Positions 51,292-60,588 of a DNA stretch of 64,000 nt are shown here, piece by piece (the stretch's first letter is position 1; the number at the start of each line of letters is the position of its first letter). Under the pieces are notes generated by a model. The model saw only the letters and a list, made by a program, of their open reading frames with translations. It was not told the origin of the DNA and made no database searches. Position numbers and translations under genes: made by a program. The stretch comes from Nonomuraea sp. NBC_00507 (GTDB lineage: Bacteria; Actinomycetota; Actinomycetes; Streptosporangiales; Streptosporangiaceae), in the NCBI RefSeq assembly GCF_036013525.1, contig NZ_CP107853.1, forward strand, positions 10,478,001-10,542,000. Reading direction: 5' to 3'.

Positions 51292-52569
51292 TCACCAGCG
51301 GGGGAGTGCGGGCTGGATCCAGTCGGGGTGGACCTTGCGCATGGCGGCGACGTCGTCGCGGTCACGCATGTCGGGGCGGGCGAGCCAGCGCTCGTGCAGC
51401 GCGGCCAGCGCGTCCCGGTCGAGCTCGACACCGAGGCCGGGGGCGTCGCTCACCTCGATCGCGCCGCCGGTGAAGCGGTGCGGCTCGGTGATGACGTCCT
51501 CGGTCTGCCAGGGCCGGTGGCTGTCGCAGGCGTAGCTCAGCTGAGGGATGACGCTGGCGACGTGGGTCATCGCCGCCAGGCTGATCCCGAGGTGGGTGTT
51601 GGAGTGCATGGACAGGCCCACGCCGTACGTGCGGCACAGCGCCGCCAGCTCACGGGTGGCCTGCAGGCCGCCCCAGTAGTGGTGGTCCGACAGCACGACC
51701 TGGACGGCGTCCTTGGCGAACGCCTCCGGGACCTCGGCGAACGTGGTGACGCACATGTTGGTGGCCAGCACCGCGCCGGTGCGCTTGCGCACCTCGGCCA
51801 TGCCGTCCACGCCCGCGGTCGGGTCCTCCATGTACTCCAGCAGATCGCCGACCTCCTCCGCCACGCGCACGCTGGCCTCGACCGACCAGCCGCCGTTGGG
51901 GTCCAGCCGCAGCGGGTAGCCGGGGAACGCCTTGGCCAGCGCCTTGATGGCGGCGATCTCCTGCTCGGGCTCGAACACGCCGCCCTTGAGCTTGAAGGAG
52001 GTGAAGCCGTAGTCGTCGGCGAAGCGCTGGGCCTGCCGGACGACGCCGTCGGGGTCGAGGGCGGCGCCCCAGTCGTCGGGGGCCTCGCCGTCGGGGTGCT
52101 CGGCCCAGCGGTAGAACAGGTAGCCGCTGTAGTCGACGCGGTCGCGTACCTTGCCGCCAAGCAGGCAGTGCACCGGCAGGCCGGTCGTCTTGCCGAGCGC
52201 GTCGAGCGAGGCCACCTCGAAGGCGGACACCACGCTGCGGATCAGCTTCTCGTTGTTGCGGGTGCCGCGCAGGCCGGCCGGGTCGAACTCCTTGACGTTG
52301 TCCGCGGACCCGGTCAGCGCGGCGGACGCCAGGGTGTACAGGCCGTTCACGGCGGTCAGGTCGCGGCCGGGGAGGACCTCGGCGAGCTTGCGGGCCACGT
52401 CCAGGTAGTCGGTGTCACCGTAGGTCTCGCCGATGCCGGTGACGCCGTCGTCGGTCTCGATCTCGATGATCGTGCGCGGCGTGTACGGCTGGTGCACGCC
52501 GAGCACGTTGAGCAGCGGCGGGTCGCTGATCAGGATGGGCGTGACGGTCGCCCGAATGATTCGTGACAT
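51292..52569 (-). CDS. gudD: Glucarate dehydratase
   Basis: A 425-residue enolase-superfamily enzyme converting D-glucarate to 5-dehydro-4-deoxy-D-glucarate. The N-terminus LLNVLGVHQPYTPRTIIEIETDDG with GIGETYGD is characteristic of GudD. Active-site residues are visible: Lys193 and Lys195 (FKLKGG), metal ligands Asp223 (LDPNGGW), Glu248 (MEDPT) and Asn271, then Asp295 (LSDHHYWGG) and His322 (SMHSNTHLG). Galactarate may also be used. It is followed by the transporter genes and preceded by kdgD. Confidence 0.93.
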   Translation of the reverse strand: MSRIIRATVTPILISDPPLLNVLGVHQPYTPRTIIEIETDDGVTGIGETYGDTDYLDVARKLAEVLPGRDLTAVNGLYTLASAALTGSADNVKEFDPAGLRGTRNNEKLIRSVVSAFEVASLDALGKTTGLPVHCLLGGKVRDRVDYSGYLFYRWAEHPDGEAPDDWGAALDPDGVVRQAQRFADDYGFTSFKLKGGVFEPEQEIAAIKALAKAFPGYPLRLDPNGGWSVEASVRVAEEVGDLLEYMEDPTAGVDGMAEVRKRTGAVLATNMCVTTFAEVPEAFAKDAVQVVLSDHHYWGGLQATRELAALCRTYGVGLSMHSNTHLGISLAAMTHVASVIPQLSYACDSHRPWQTEDVITEPHRFTGGAIEVSDAPGLGVELDRDALAALHERWLARPDMRDRDDVAAMRKVHPDWIQPALPRW

Positions 52570-52582
52570 GTGGGGATTCCTT

Positions 52583-53524
52583 CTAGGCGGCGGCGAGGGC
52601 GAGTCCGGTGCTCAGCAGGCCTTCGAGGGTCCGCAGGTGCTCAGGCGTGGGGTCGGCCAGCGGGGCACGCACCGAGCCGACGTTCGCGCCACGCAGCCGG
52701 GCCCCGGCCTTGACCAGGGAGACCGCGTAACCACTGCCCTGGTCGCGCAGCTCTACCAGCGGGACGTAGAACTCCTTGAGCAGCAGGTCGACCCGCGCGT
52801 CGTCACCGGCGTGGAACGCCCGGAAGAAGGCGCCGGCGATCTCGGGGGCGAAGGCGTGCACCGCCGAGGAGTAGGCCGGCACGCCGATGCTGCGGTAGGC
52901 GCGTGCCTGCATCTCGGCGGTGGCCGCGCCGTTGAAGAACAGCCACTCACTGGGGGCGGCGAGCTTGATGCGCTGCAACCGGTCGAGGTCGGAGTGGCCG
53001 TCCTTGACGCCGATCACGTTGGGGATCTCGGCGAGGGCGGGCACGGTGGCGACGTCGATCCTGACCTGGGCGCGCTGGTAGACGATGATCGGCAGCGCGG
53101 TGCTCGCGGCGACGCGGCGCACGTGCTCGACCAGTCCCCGCTGCGGGGTCTCTGCCAGGTACGGCGGCAGCAGGAGCAGGGCGTCGGCCCCGGCCCGCTC
53201 GGCGGCGGCAGCGAACCTGGCGGCCTGGGCCCAGCCGTAGCCCACGCCCGCGACCACCGGCACCGCGCCGCCCGCCTCCTCGACGGCAGCCTTGATCAAA
53301 CTCGCGTACTCGTCCTCGGCGAGCGAGAAGAACTCACCGGTGCCGCAGCACGGGAACAGCGCGCCGGGACCGGCCGCGATCTGCGTGCGCAGATGCGTGC
53401 GGAAGCCGTCCAAATCGACGCACCCGTCGGGGTCGAAGGCAGTCAGCGGGAACGACAGCACGCCTGTGTCCATCCCCCGGCGCAGCCGTTCGGATATCTC
53501 CTCGCTCGTATACGTGGCAGGCAA
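52583..53524 (-). CDS. kdgD: 5-dehydro-4-deoxyglucarate dehydratase
   Basis: About 313 residues of the DapA-like aldolase superfamily. It dehydrates and decarboxylates 5-dehydro-4-deoxyglucarate to 2-oxoglutarate semialdehyde. It has GVLSFPLTAFDPDG at the start, FPCCGTGEFFSLAEDEY, the Tyr of PIIVYQRAQ, and the Schiff-base Lys in VIGVKDGHSDLD. I chose the TTG at 53524: GGAG lies 5 bp upstream, and a good promoter (TTGACA 53586-53591 and TTAACT 53563-53568 on the minus strand, 17 bp apart) lies between it and the longer ATG start at 53575, which would precede the transcript. First gene of the glucarate operon. Confidence 0.9.
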   Translation of the reverse strand: MPATYTSEEISERLRRGMDTGVLSFPLTAFDPDGCVDLDGFRTHLRTQIAAGPGALFPCCGTGEFFSLAEDEYASLIKAAVEEAGGAVPVVAGVGYGWAQAARFAAAAERAGADALLLLPPYLAETPQRGLVEHVRRVAASTALPIIVYQRAQVRIDVATVPALAEIPNVIGVKDGHSDLDRLQRIKLAAPSEWLFFNGAATAEMQARAYRSIGVPAYSSAVHAFAPEIAGAFFRAFHAGDDARVDLLLKEFYVPLVELRDQGSGYAVSLVKAGARLRGANVGSVRAPLADPTPEHLRTLEGLLSTGLALAAA

Positions 53525-53591
53525 TCTGTCTCCATATGTAGATTGCTGAGCATGTGGCTGGCAGTTAAGCTCCATTTTGGTAATGTGTCAA
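53521..53591 (-). promoter_or_regulatory. Promoter and operator-like palindrome of the glucarate operon
   Basis: On the minus strand TTGACA (53586-53591) and TTAACT (53563-53568) are separated by 17 bp. Downstream lies a perfect 7-bp inverted repeat, GCAATCT (53521-53527) and AGATTGC (53540-53546), with 12 bp between arms. The palindrome spans the ribosome-binding site and proposed TTG start of kdgD. It is a natural site for repression by the divergent IclR protein. Confidence 0.65.
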
Positions 53592-53628
53592 CACTTTGAC
53601 CGAGGCGCGCAGACTCCTGTGAGGTGCA

Positions 53629-54423
53629 ATGACCCATCCCGAGAGCGGGGTGCGTAGCGTCAAGTCAGCGGCGAGGACCATCGAGCTCCTCGAACTCCTG
53701 GCCTCCCGCCAAAACCGCCCCGCCCGTCTGCGTGAGCTGAGCGAGGCCCTGGGAGCCCCCCGCAGCAGCCTGTACGCCCTGATCCGTACCCTCGTGGAGC
53801 ACGGCTGGGTACGCACCGACGAGACCGGCAGCCTCTACAGCATCGGTATCCGCGCCCTGCTGGCCGGCACGACCTATCTGGACACGGACCCTTACCTGCG
53901 CATCGCGCAGCCGCACATCAACGACCTCAGCGCCCAGCTGGACGAGACCATCCACTTCGGCCGCCTCGACCGCACCTCCATCGTCTACCTGGCCACGAAG
54001 GAGTCGAGCCGCTACGTGCGCCCGTTCAGCCGCGTGGGCCGCCGGCTGCCGGCGTTCAGCACCGCCATGGGCAAGTCGCTGCTGGCCGAGCGCATCGGCA
54101 CCCCGCACGAGGTGCCGATCCCGCAGCCGATCGTGCCGCTGACCCCCAACACCCTCGTGGACCAGGACGCCCTGCGGCGCGACCTGGAACTGACCCGCGA
54201 GCGCGGCTACGCCATCGACAACGAGGAAAACTATGTCGGCGTGAAATGCTTCGGCTTCGCGCTGCGCTACCACTCCCCCGCGACTGACGCGATCAGCTGC
54301 TCGGTGCCCATCGCCAGCCTGACCGACGAGCGGGAGCAGGAGATCGTCGAAGCGATGGGGAAGGTCAGGCTGGCGATCGAGCGCATGGCGCCGGTCGATC
54401 TGACCGCACCCGGGTGGGTCTGA
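53629..54423 (+). CDS. IclR family regulator of the glucarate operon
   Basis: 264 residues. The winged helix reads RTIELLELLASRQNRPARLRELSEALGAPRSSLYALIRTLVEHGWV. The effector domain includes LSAQLDETIHFGRLDRTSIVYLATKES and AMGKSLLAERIG, then RGYAIDNEENYVGVKCFGFAL. The divergent position next to kdgD, with an inverted repeat between, indicates control of the glucarate genes. GTGAGGTG precedes the ATG. The TauE/SafE gene follows after 3 bp. Confidence 0.92.
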   Translation: MTHPESGVRSVKSAARTIELLELLASRQNRPARLRELSEALGAPRSSLYALIRTLVEHGWVRTDETGSLYSIGIRALLAGTTYLDTDPYLRIAQPHINDLSAQLDETIHFGRLDRTSIVYLATKESSRYVRPFSRVGRRLPAFSTAMGKSLLAERIGTPHEVPIPQPIVPLTPNTLVDQDALRRDLELTRERGYAIDNEENYVGVKCFGFALRYHSPATDAISCSVPIASLTDEREQEIVEAMGKVRLAIERMAPVDLTAPGWV

Positions 54424-54426
54424 CGG

Positions 54427-55176
54427 TTGGATCTTCTCTCCGTGGCCCTGCTGGTCGCAGCGGGGCTGGGCTCGGGCCTGGCCGGCTCCATCGGCGGGCT
54501 CGCCTCGCTCGTCAGCTATCCGGCGCTGCTCGCCTTCGGCCTGCCGCCGGTCGTCGCCAACGTCACCAATACCGTGGCGATGTTCTCCACCACCGTCGGC
54601 ACCGCCGCAGGCTCCCGCCAGGAGCTGCGCGGCCACGGCCGGCGCGTCGCCAAGCTGGTCGCGGTGGCCGCGGTGGGCGGCACGGCCGGGGCCTGGCTGC
54701 TGCTGGCCACCCCGGCCAAGGCGTTCGAGCTCGCCGCGCCGTTGCTCATCGCGTTCGGCTCGGTGCTGCTGCTGGCCAGGGACCCGCTGCGGCGCCTGGC
54801 CGACGCGCGGGCGCCCAAGACCGCGTCCTTCCTGCCGCTGGCCGTGGCGGTGGCGCTGGTCGGCGTGTACGGCGGCTACTTCGGCGCGGCCTCCGGCGTC
54901 ATCATGCTGGCCGTGCTCTGCGCCAGCGTCACCGAGCCGCTGCCGGTCACCAACGCGGTCAAGAACATGGCCACCGGCGCGGCCAACATCACGGCCGCCG
55001 TCGCGTACGCCTTCCTGGCCCCGGTTCACTGGCTGGCCGCCGGCGCGCTGTCGTGCGGGTGCCTGGTGGGCAGCTGGCTCGGGCCGAAGGTCGTGCGGCG
55101 GCTGCCGGAGCGCCCGCTGCGCTTCGCCATCGCCGTGGCCGGCCTCGGCATGGCCGTCAGCCTGTGGATGGCGTGA
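54427..55176 (+). CDS. TauE/SafE family membrane exporter
   Basis: A 249-residue protein with about eight helices starting with TTG at 54427, 3 bp after the IclR stop. Two family repeats are visible: GLGSGLAGSIGGLASLVSYPALLAFGLPPVVANVTNT and VYGGYFGAASGVIMLAVLCAS with VTNAVKNMATGAANI. Members export sulphite, sulphonates or organic anions. Coupling to the IclR gene suggests a role linked to sugar-acid metabolism, but the substrate is unknown. It ends directly against the convergent permease gene. Confidence 0.85.
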   Translation: MDLLSVALLVAAGLGSGLAGSIGGLASLVSYPALLAFGLPPVVANVTNTVAMFSTTVGTAAGSRQELRGHGRRVAKLVAVAAVGGTAGAWLLLATPAKAFELAAPLLIAFGSVLLLARDPLRRLADARAPKTASFLPLAVAVALVGVYGGYFGAASGVIMLAVLCASVTEPLPVTNAVKNMATGAANITAAVAYAFLAPVHWLAAGALSCGCLVGSWLGPKVVRRLPERPLRFAIAVAGLGMAVSLWMA

Positions 55177-56052
55177 CTACTTCACCGCCCCGCCCGTGAT
55201 CCCGGAGATGATCTTCCGCTGCGCGACCGCGAAGACGACCAGCAGCGGCAGGCTCATCAGGATGATGTAGGCGAAGATCAGGTGCCAGTTGTTGAGGTAG
55301 AGCCCGGCGTTGGCGACCTGGAACAGGTTCAGCGGCAGCGTGTCGAGCCGGCCGCCGATGACGAAGAAGGCGTAGAAGACGTCGTTCCACACGTACAGGC
55401 AGATGAGGATGGTCGCGGTGGCCAGCACCGGCCGCAGCAGCGGCAGGATGACCGACACGAACACCCGCACCGGGCCCGCGCCGTCCATGCGGGCGGCCTC
55501 CTCCAGCGACAGCGGCACGGTGCGGACGAAACCGGTGACGAAGAAGATCACGGTGGACATGTAGATGCCGGCGTAGACGCCGATCATGCCGACCGAGGTG
55601 CCGGCCAGGCCGAGCTGGCGCAGCAGGAGCACGATGGTGACGACGGCGGGCGGCAGCACGATGCCGCTGATCGCCAGCGCGTAGAGGACGGCGTTGAGCC
55701 TGGTGGTGCGGCGGGCGAGGACCCAGGAGGCCATCGAGCCGAGCGTCAGCACCAGCGCCACGGACGGCGCGACGACGAGCAGGCTGCCGAAGAACGCGGA
55801 GGGCACCTCGCCCTGCTGCCAGACCTGTACCAGGTTGTCCCACAGCTGCCAGCGCGACGGCAGGGACAGGTCCGGCGACAGGGCCTCGCCCTGCGACTTG
55901 CCGGCGGTGACGACGACCAGCCACAGCGGCACGCCCATGACGAGCGCGACGAGCACGACGACGGCGAAGGGCCGCAGCCGTGCCGCGATCCCGCGCGAGC
56001 CGGGTGCGGGCACGCGGCTCCGCACCTTGCTTCCAAAGGCCTGGACTGTCAC
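55177..56052 (-). CDS. Carbohydrate ABC transporter permease (MalG type)
   Basis: 291 residues, six helices. The ABC permease EAA loop reads SLEEAARMDGAGPVRVFVSVILPLLRP. The C-terminal VAQRKIISGITGGAVK is typical of MalG-like permeases (CUT1 family). It pairs with the MalF-type permease upstream, separated by 64 bp. No ATPase gene is present, as is usual in actinomycetes where a shared MsiK-like ATPase serves many sugar importers. Confidence 0.92.
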   Translation of the reverse strand: MTVQAFGSKVRSRVPAPGSRGIAARLRPFAVVVLVALVMGVPLWLVVVTAGKSQGEALSPDLSLPSRWQLWDNLVQVWQQGEVPSAFFGSLLVVAPSVALVLTLGSMASWVLARRTTRLNAVLYALAISGIVLPPAVVTIVLLLRQLGLAGTSVGMIGVYAGIYMSTVIFFVTGFVRTVPLSLEEAARMDGAGPVRVFVSVILPLLRPVLATATILICLYVWNDVFYAFFVIGGRLDTLPLNLFQVANAGLYLNNWHLIFAYIILMSLPLLVVFAVAQRKIISGITGGAVK

Positions 56053-56116
56053 AGGTCCTCCTTCGTCGGACCTGCGACCAGGTCGCTGTGTTTATTGGTG
56101 CCCTCGCTACGCTCGG

Positions 56117-57046
56117 TCACAGGATCTCCTCCCTCTTGCGCAGGATCCGGATGACGGGGAACGCCAGCAGGGCGACCATGAGGAACAACACCAGGCTCAT
56201 GGTCGTGGCCTGGGCGAACAGTCCCTGGCCGAACGTGCGGTAGATGAAGATGTTCAGGATCTCGGTGCTGCGGGCGGGCCCGCCACCGGTGAGCGACTGG
56301 ACGATGTCGAAGCCGTTCATGGAGCCGAGCAGCGAGGTGGCCACGTTGAAGGTGACCGCCGGGGCCAGCAGCGGGAAGCGGACCGACCAGAACGTCTGCC
56401 AGCCGGAGGCGCCGTCGATGCGGGCGGCCTCGGTGACGTCCTCGGGGATGGTCTTGAGCCCGGCCAGATAGATGAGCATGGACAGGCCCATCCACTTCCA
56501 GGCGTGGATGACCGCGGCCAGCACGAGCGTCCAGGTGGTGCTGCCGAGCCAGGCGATGCTCACCTGCTGCCCGGTCAGCGCCGACAGCAGGTCGTTGAGG
56601 CTGCCGTCCGGCTTGAGCAGGGCCTGGAAGACGTACCCGACGGCCAGCGCGGACATCAGCACGGGGATGACGAAGATCAGGCGCGCGGCGCGGTTGAGCC
56701 AGGTGTCCTTCTCCAGCAGCACGGCCAGGCCGAACCCGAACAGGTTCTGGAAGAGCGCGACGAGGACGGCGTAGATCACGGTGATCCGCAGCGCGCTGAA
56801 CAGCGTGCCGTCCGACAGCAGGAAGCTGAAGTTGTCGAAGCCGACGGGGCGGATGTCGCTCTTGAAGCTGGACCAGTCGGTGAAGGCGTAGATGAAGTTG
56901 AAGAGGGTCGGCAGGAAGAAGAAGACGAAAAGGATCGCGAACGCCGGGATGAGGAACCACATCGGGTGGTTCTGACGCCTGGCGGCCGCCGCGGGGGTGC
57001 GGCGGCGGGCGACAGGGAGCGTGAGCGTCTCCTGACCGGTCGGCAC
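56117..57046 (-). CDS. Sugar ABC transporter permease (MalF type)
   Basis: 309 residues. It has FLIPAFAILFVFFFLPTLFNFIYAFTDW in the first helix and the EAA loop DVTEAARIDGASGWQTFWSVRFPLLAP. It forms the membrane channel with the MalG-type partner. It is separated from the upstream binding-protein gene by 62 bp containing a strong stem-loop, which could lower permease expression relative to the binding protein. Confidence 0.92.
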   Translation of the reverse strand: MPTGQETLTLPVARRRTPAAAARRQNHPMWFLIPAFAILFVFFFLPTLFNFIYAFTDWSSFKSDIRPVGFDNFSFLLSDGTLFSALRITVIYAVLVALFQNLFGFGLAVLLEKDTWLNRAARLIFVIPVLMSALAVGYVFQALLKPDGSLNDLLSALTGQQVSIAWLGSTTWTLVLAAVIHAWKWMGLSMLIYLAGLKTIPEDVTEAARIDGASGWQTFWSVRFPLLAPAVTFNVATSLLGSMNGFDIVQSLTGGGPARSTEILNIFIYRTFGQGLFAQATTMSLVLFLMVALLAFPVIRILRKREEIL

Positions 57047-57067
57047 GAGGCGGCTCCTAGAAGGGAG

Positions 57068-57094
57068 GGCGGGAGGCCGTGCGAGCCTCCCGCC
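57068..57094 (-). terminator. Stem-loop between binding-protein and permease genes
   Basis: A perfect 10-bp stem (GGCGGGAGGC with GCCTCCCGCC) and 7-base loop lies in the gap. Such hairpins after binding-protein genes commonly act as partial terminators or mRNA 3'-end protectors. This role is inferred from position. Confidence 0.6.
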
Positions 57095-57108
57095 GGGCGG
57101 TACGTGGA

Positions 57109-58428
57109 TCAGAAGCCGGAGGCTCCGGCGGCCTTGGCGAGCTGGGCGAACTGCTTCTGAGTCGCGGCGGCCACCTGCTCGGGCGTCAGGCTACCGGTGA
57201 TCATGTCGGCCAGGTTGAGGTACAGGTCGGGGTTGGCCACGGCCAGCGCCTGCATGGAGCCGACCGAGGTGCCGACCGACTTGTGCACGTCCAGCAGCGC
57301 CTGCGGCACACCGGCGGGGGTCGGCACGTCGCTGCGCAGCGACACGGTCTTCCGGTCGGCGACGAAGCCCTGGTAGCCGGGGCCCATCCAGTACGAGAGC
57401 AGTTGCCGGGCGGCGGCCTCCCGCTTGGCGTCGCCGGTGCGGAAGGCGACCAGCGCGTTCGACTGGTCGGGGATGAACGTGCCCACGTTGCCGGACGGCG
57501 AGATCGGGAAGAAGCCGATCTTCTTGTCCAGCTCCGCCGTGTCGGCCTTGGCCTGGAGCTGGCCGAAGAACGAGTTCACCTGCATGGCCATGGCGGCCTT
57601 GCCGGACAGCAGCGCCTCGCCCTGGTCCTCGAACTTCGCCGTCTTGATGTCGGAGTTGAACAGCCCCTCGTCGATCAGCGACTTGTACTTCTTGATCGCA
57701 TCGAGGATGGTCTTGTCCTCGAACGTCTCCTTGCCGGTGTTGACCCGGTCCCACAGGCCGCTCTTGGCGGCGTCGGCGAGCTGCACCTGCACCCACCACT
57801 GCGTGGCCCACTTGTCACCGGCCATCTCGAAGAACGGGGTGACGCCCTTGGCTTTGAGCGTGCGCCCGGCCTCCAGCAGCTCGTCGAAGTTCTTCGGCGT
57901 CTCGGTGATGCCGTTGGCCGCGAAGACCTCCTTGTTGTAGTAGACGCCCTCGACGGCCGGGCTCGTGATCAGCGCGGCGTAGCGGGTCTTGTCCAGCAGG
58001 CCCGTGATGTCACGCAGCTCGGGCGCCAGGGTCGACACCCACGGCGCGCCGTCGAGCGGCTGCAGGTTGGAGCGGGCGTTGAGCGCGGTGAGCATGGACG
58101 CGGTGGGCTGCCAGAAGGCCAGGTCGGGCTTGTCGCCGGTGGCCACCTTGGTTTGCACGCCCTGCTCGTACGGGTCCGGGATGGTGACGACCTCGACCTT
58201 GGCCCCGGTGGCCTGGGTGAAGGCGTCGGTCACGGCCTTGGGCATGGTGTTGCTGTTCTGGGCGGCCCAGATGGTGAGCGTGACCCCGTCCAGGCGGGCG
58301 GTGGGCGAGGGCCAGGCGGCGGGGGCGTCGCCGGGGGCGGGCGTGGCGGGCCCCGCGGCGGGATCGCTGCAGGCGGTGAGTGCCAGGGCGGCGGCGGTCG
58401 CGACCGCGGTGAAGGCTGCGAGTCTCAC
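57109..58428 (-). CDS. Sugar ABC transporter substrate-binding lipoprotein
   Basis: 439 residues. The signal peptide ends in a lipobox (ALALTACSDP). The mature part is a family 1 extracellular solute-binding protein, for example VTLTIWAAQNSNTMPKAVTD, FTQATGAKVEVVTIPDPYEQ and KPDLAFWQPTASMLTALNAR. The gene lies 18 bp behind the GH36 alpha-galactosidase gene, which points to alpha-galactosides (raffinose, melibiose or similar) as cargo. Confidence 0.92.
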   Translation of the reverse strand: MRLAAFTAVATAAALALTACSDPAAGPATPAPGDAPAAWPSPTARLDGVTLTIWAAQNSNTMPKAVTDAFTQATGAKVEVVTIPDPYEQGVQTKVATGDKPDLAFWQPTASMLTALNARSNLQPLDGAPWVSTLAPELRDITGLLDKTRYAALITSPAVEGVYYNKEVFAANGITETPKNFDELLEAGRTLKAKGVTPFFEMAGDKWATQWWVQVQLADAAKSGLWDRVNTGKETFEDKTILDAIKKYKSLIDEGLFNSDIKTAKFEDQGEALLSGKAAMAMQVNSFFGQLQAKADTAELDKKIGFFPISPSGNVGTFIPDQSNALVAFRTGDAKREAAARQLLSYWMGPGYQGFVADRKTVSLRSDVPTPAGVPQALLDVHKSVGTSVGSMQALAVANPDLYLNLADMITGSLTPEQVAAATQKQFAQLAKAAGASGF

Positions 58429-58446
58429 GGTGAGCTCCTTTGCGGG

Positions 58447-60546
58447 TCAGAGAGGGCGGAGCCGGAGGATGCGGGCAGTGGGTGCGGGGCGGGTGGCGGT
58501 GACGGTGAGCTCGGCGGTCCGCGGGTTCCACGTGTGCGTCCAGCCGTTCGCCGCCGCGGGGTAGACGACCTCCACGCTCAGGTCCCGTCCCGCGAGGTGG
58601 GGCAGGGGGAGCACGGTGGTGTCGAGGGCGCCGGGGCGGCGCCAGATCCCCAGGTGGGTGCTGTCCCCGGCGCGCAGGCCGAGGGCGAGCCAGGGGTCGT
58701 TCCAGCCGGGCAGGCCCAGCGGCCAGCACGGTGTGGCTCGGATCAGGTCGGGGCGGAGGCTCTGGTGGAGCCCGACACCCTCCTTGACCAGCGAGAACTG
58801 CGAAGGAGTCATCCTCTGCAGGTTGCCGGACAGGTAGAGACGGCCCAGGATGCCGGTGCACAGGGTGAAGGCGATTTCCTCGTCCGTCATCTCGGGCTGG
58901 GGGTAGGCCCAGTTGGCGGCCTGCTCGGGCAGCACCGACAGCGGCGCGGCCACCGCGATCGGCGGGTAGCGCAGGAAGTCCTGCTGGTCGCTGGTGGACT
59001 GCAGCTGCATGCGGGCCAGCAGCGCGTAGTCCATGCGCATCGCGCCGGAGCCGCAGTTCTCCAGCACCAGGTGAGGGTGCCGGTCCAGGACGCCCTCCAG
59101 CCAGGCGAGGTGGGCCCGGTTGTGGGCGAGCAGCCCGGCGCCGACGCTGGTGGCGTCGCGGTCGGTGCCGGCGCCGGGGTTGATGTTGTAGTCCAGCTTG
59201 AAGTAGCCGACGCCGAGCTCTTCCACCAGCCGGTCCACCACCTGGTCCAGGTGCGCGACGGCGGCGGGGTGGCGCAGGTCCAGGTGGTAGCGGCCGTGCT
59301 CGGCGACGCGCTCGCCGCCGCGCTGCAGGAACGCCTCGGCGGGCAGCTTGTCGGCCATCGGGCTGCGGACGCCGATCACCTCGGGCTCCAGCCACAGGCC
59401 GGGCGTCAGGCCGCGGCCGGCGATGTGGGTCAGCACCTCTTCCAGCCCGTTGGGGAAGCGGGTCTGGGAGGGCTGCCACTCGCCGACGCTGTCCCACCAG
59501 TCGCCGCCGTCGTCGTACCAGCCGGCGTCGACGCAGAAGATCTCCGCCCCCGCCGCGGCGGCCGCGTCGATCAGCGGCAGCAGCTTGGCCGTCGTGGGGT
59601 CGCCCATCAGCGTGTTCATGTAGTCGTTGAACACCACAGGCAGCGCGGCCCGGTCGGGGTGCGGGCGCCGCAGCGCCCGCCGGTGCGCGGTCAGGGCCGC
59701 CGCCGCGCCCTCCACACCGTCGTCCGAGACGGCGATCGAGATGGGCACGGAGGTGAACGACGCGCCGGGCGCGAGCAGCTCGCTCCACTGGTGGTCCAGG
59801 TCGGTCGGCCCGGACAGGGCGACATAGACGCCGTCCATCCGGTCGCCTGCCTCCCACCGCCAGGGGCCGTTGTGCTCGATCTGCCACAACCAGGTCTGGC
59901 CGGTGCCGCGGTCGGTCAGCCCGCCCATCGGCACGTGCTCCCCGCTGGACCAGGTGCCGGTGCTGGTCAGGGCGAACACGCCCTTCCCGTGCTGGCCGTG
60001 CCCGGCCAGGCCGAGGTCGGCGACGTGCTCGCTCAACGGCCGCCGGGACCAGCGGCTCTCCCCCAGCCATTCGCTGCTCGCCCGCAACACGTCGAGCTCG
60101 CCCACCGGGCGGCCGAGGAAACCCGCCGCGAACGAGGTGACGGCCAGCAGCAGCACGGGCCTGTCGCTCAGGTTGGTCACCTTGACCTGGGTCTGGACCG
60201 CGGCCACGCCCTCGAGCGAGCGCATCGTCACCTCGGCGCCCAGCCCCGACGTCTCATCCCGCAACCGCACGCGCAGCTCGCGCCAGTCGCCGTCGCTCGA
60301 CTGGTCGGAGCCCGCGTACCGCAGCCGGCAGCCCACCGCCGTCTCCGACAGCCGCTGCGAGGCGCGGGCCCGGCCCTCGCCGGGGATCAGCACCTCCACC
60401 AGCGGCTGCGACACCCGCGCCGGCGAGCCCGCCGGACCGGCCGACAGCTCGCGGAGCGCCACCGGGCGATCCGGGTGGATCTCCACGACGGCGGCGAGGC
60501 CGGCATGGCCCCAGCGCAGGGTCTGGGCAACGTCAGCAGGCTTCAA
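58447..60546 (-). CDS. Alpha-galactosidase, glycoside hydrolase family 36
   Basis: A 699-residue cytosolic enzyme without signal peptide. The N-terminal beta-supersandwich is followed by the barrel with FCVDAGWYDD, PGLWLEPEVIG, the nucleophile Asp452 in YFKLDYN, and the acid/base Asp520 in QSTSDQQDFLRYPP. NCGSGAMRMDY is the usual GH36 loop. It releases galactose from imported alpha-galactosides. It is the first gene of the four-gene operon, and two LacI-type operators lie directly upstream. Confidence 0.95.
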   Translation of the reverse strand: MKPADVAQTLRWGHAGLAAVVEIHPDRPVALRELSAGPAGSPARVSQPLVEVLIPGEGRARASQRLSETAVGCRLRYAGSDQSSDGDWRELRVRLRDETSGLGAEVTMRSLEGVAAVQTQVKVTNLSDRPVLLLAVTSFAAGFLGRPVGELDVLRASSEWLGESRWSRRPLSEHVADLGLAGHGQHGKGVFALTSTGTWSSGEHVPMGGLTDRGTGQTWLWQIEHNGPWRWEAGDRMDGVYVALSGPTDLDHQWSELLAPGASFTSVPISIAVSDDGVEGAAAALTAHRRALRRPHPDRAALPVVFNDYMNTLMGDPTTAKLLPLIDAAAAAGAEIFCVDAGWYDDGGDWWDSVGEWQPSQTRFPNGLEEVLTHIAGRGLTPGLWLEPEVIGVRSPMADKLPAEAFLQRGGERVAEHGRYHLDLRHPAAVAHLDQVVDRLVEELGVGYFKLDYNINPGAGTDRDATSVGAGLLAHNRAHLAWLEGVLDRHPHLVLENCGSGAMRMDYALLARMQLQSTSDQQDFLRYPPIAVAAPLSVLPEQAANWAYPQPEMTDEEIAFTLCTGILGRLYLSGNLQRMTPSQFSLVKEGVGLHQSLRPDLIRATPCWPLGLPGWNDPWLALGLRAGDSTHLGIWRRPGALDTTVLPLPHLAGRDLSVEVVYPAAANGWTHTWNPRTAELTVTATRPAPTARILRLRPL

Positions 60547-60588
60547 GATCTCTCCTCAGATAACACACGTCCTCAGCCGAGTGCCGCT

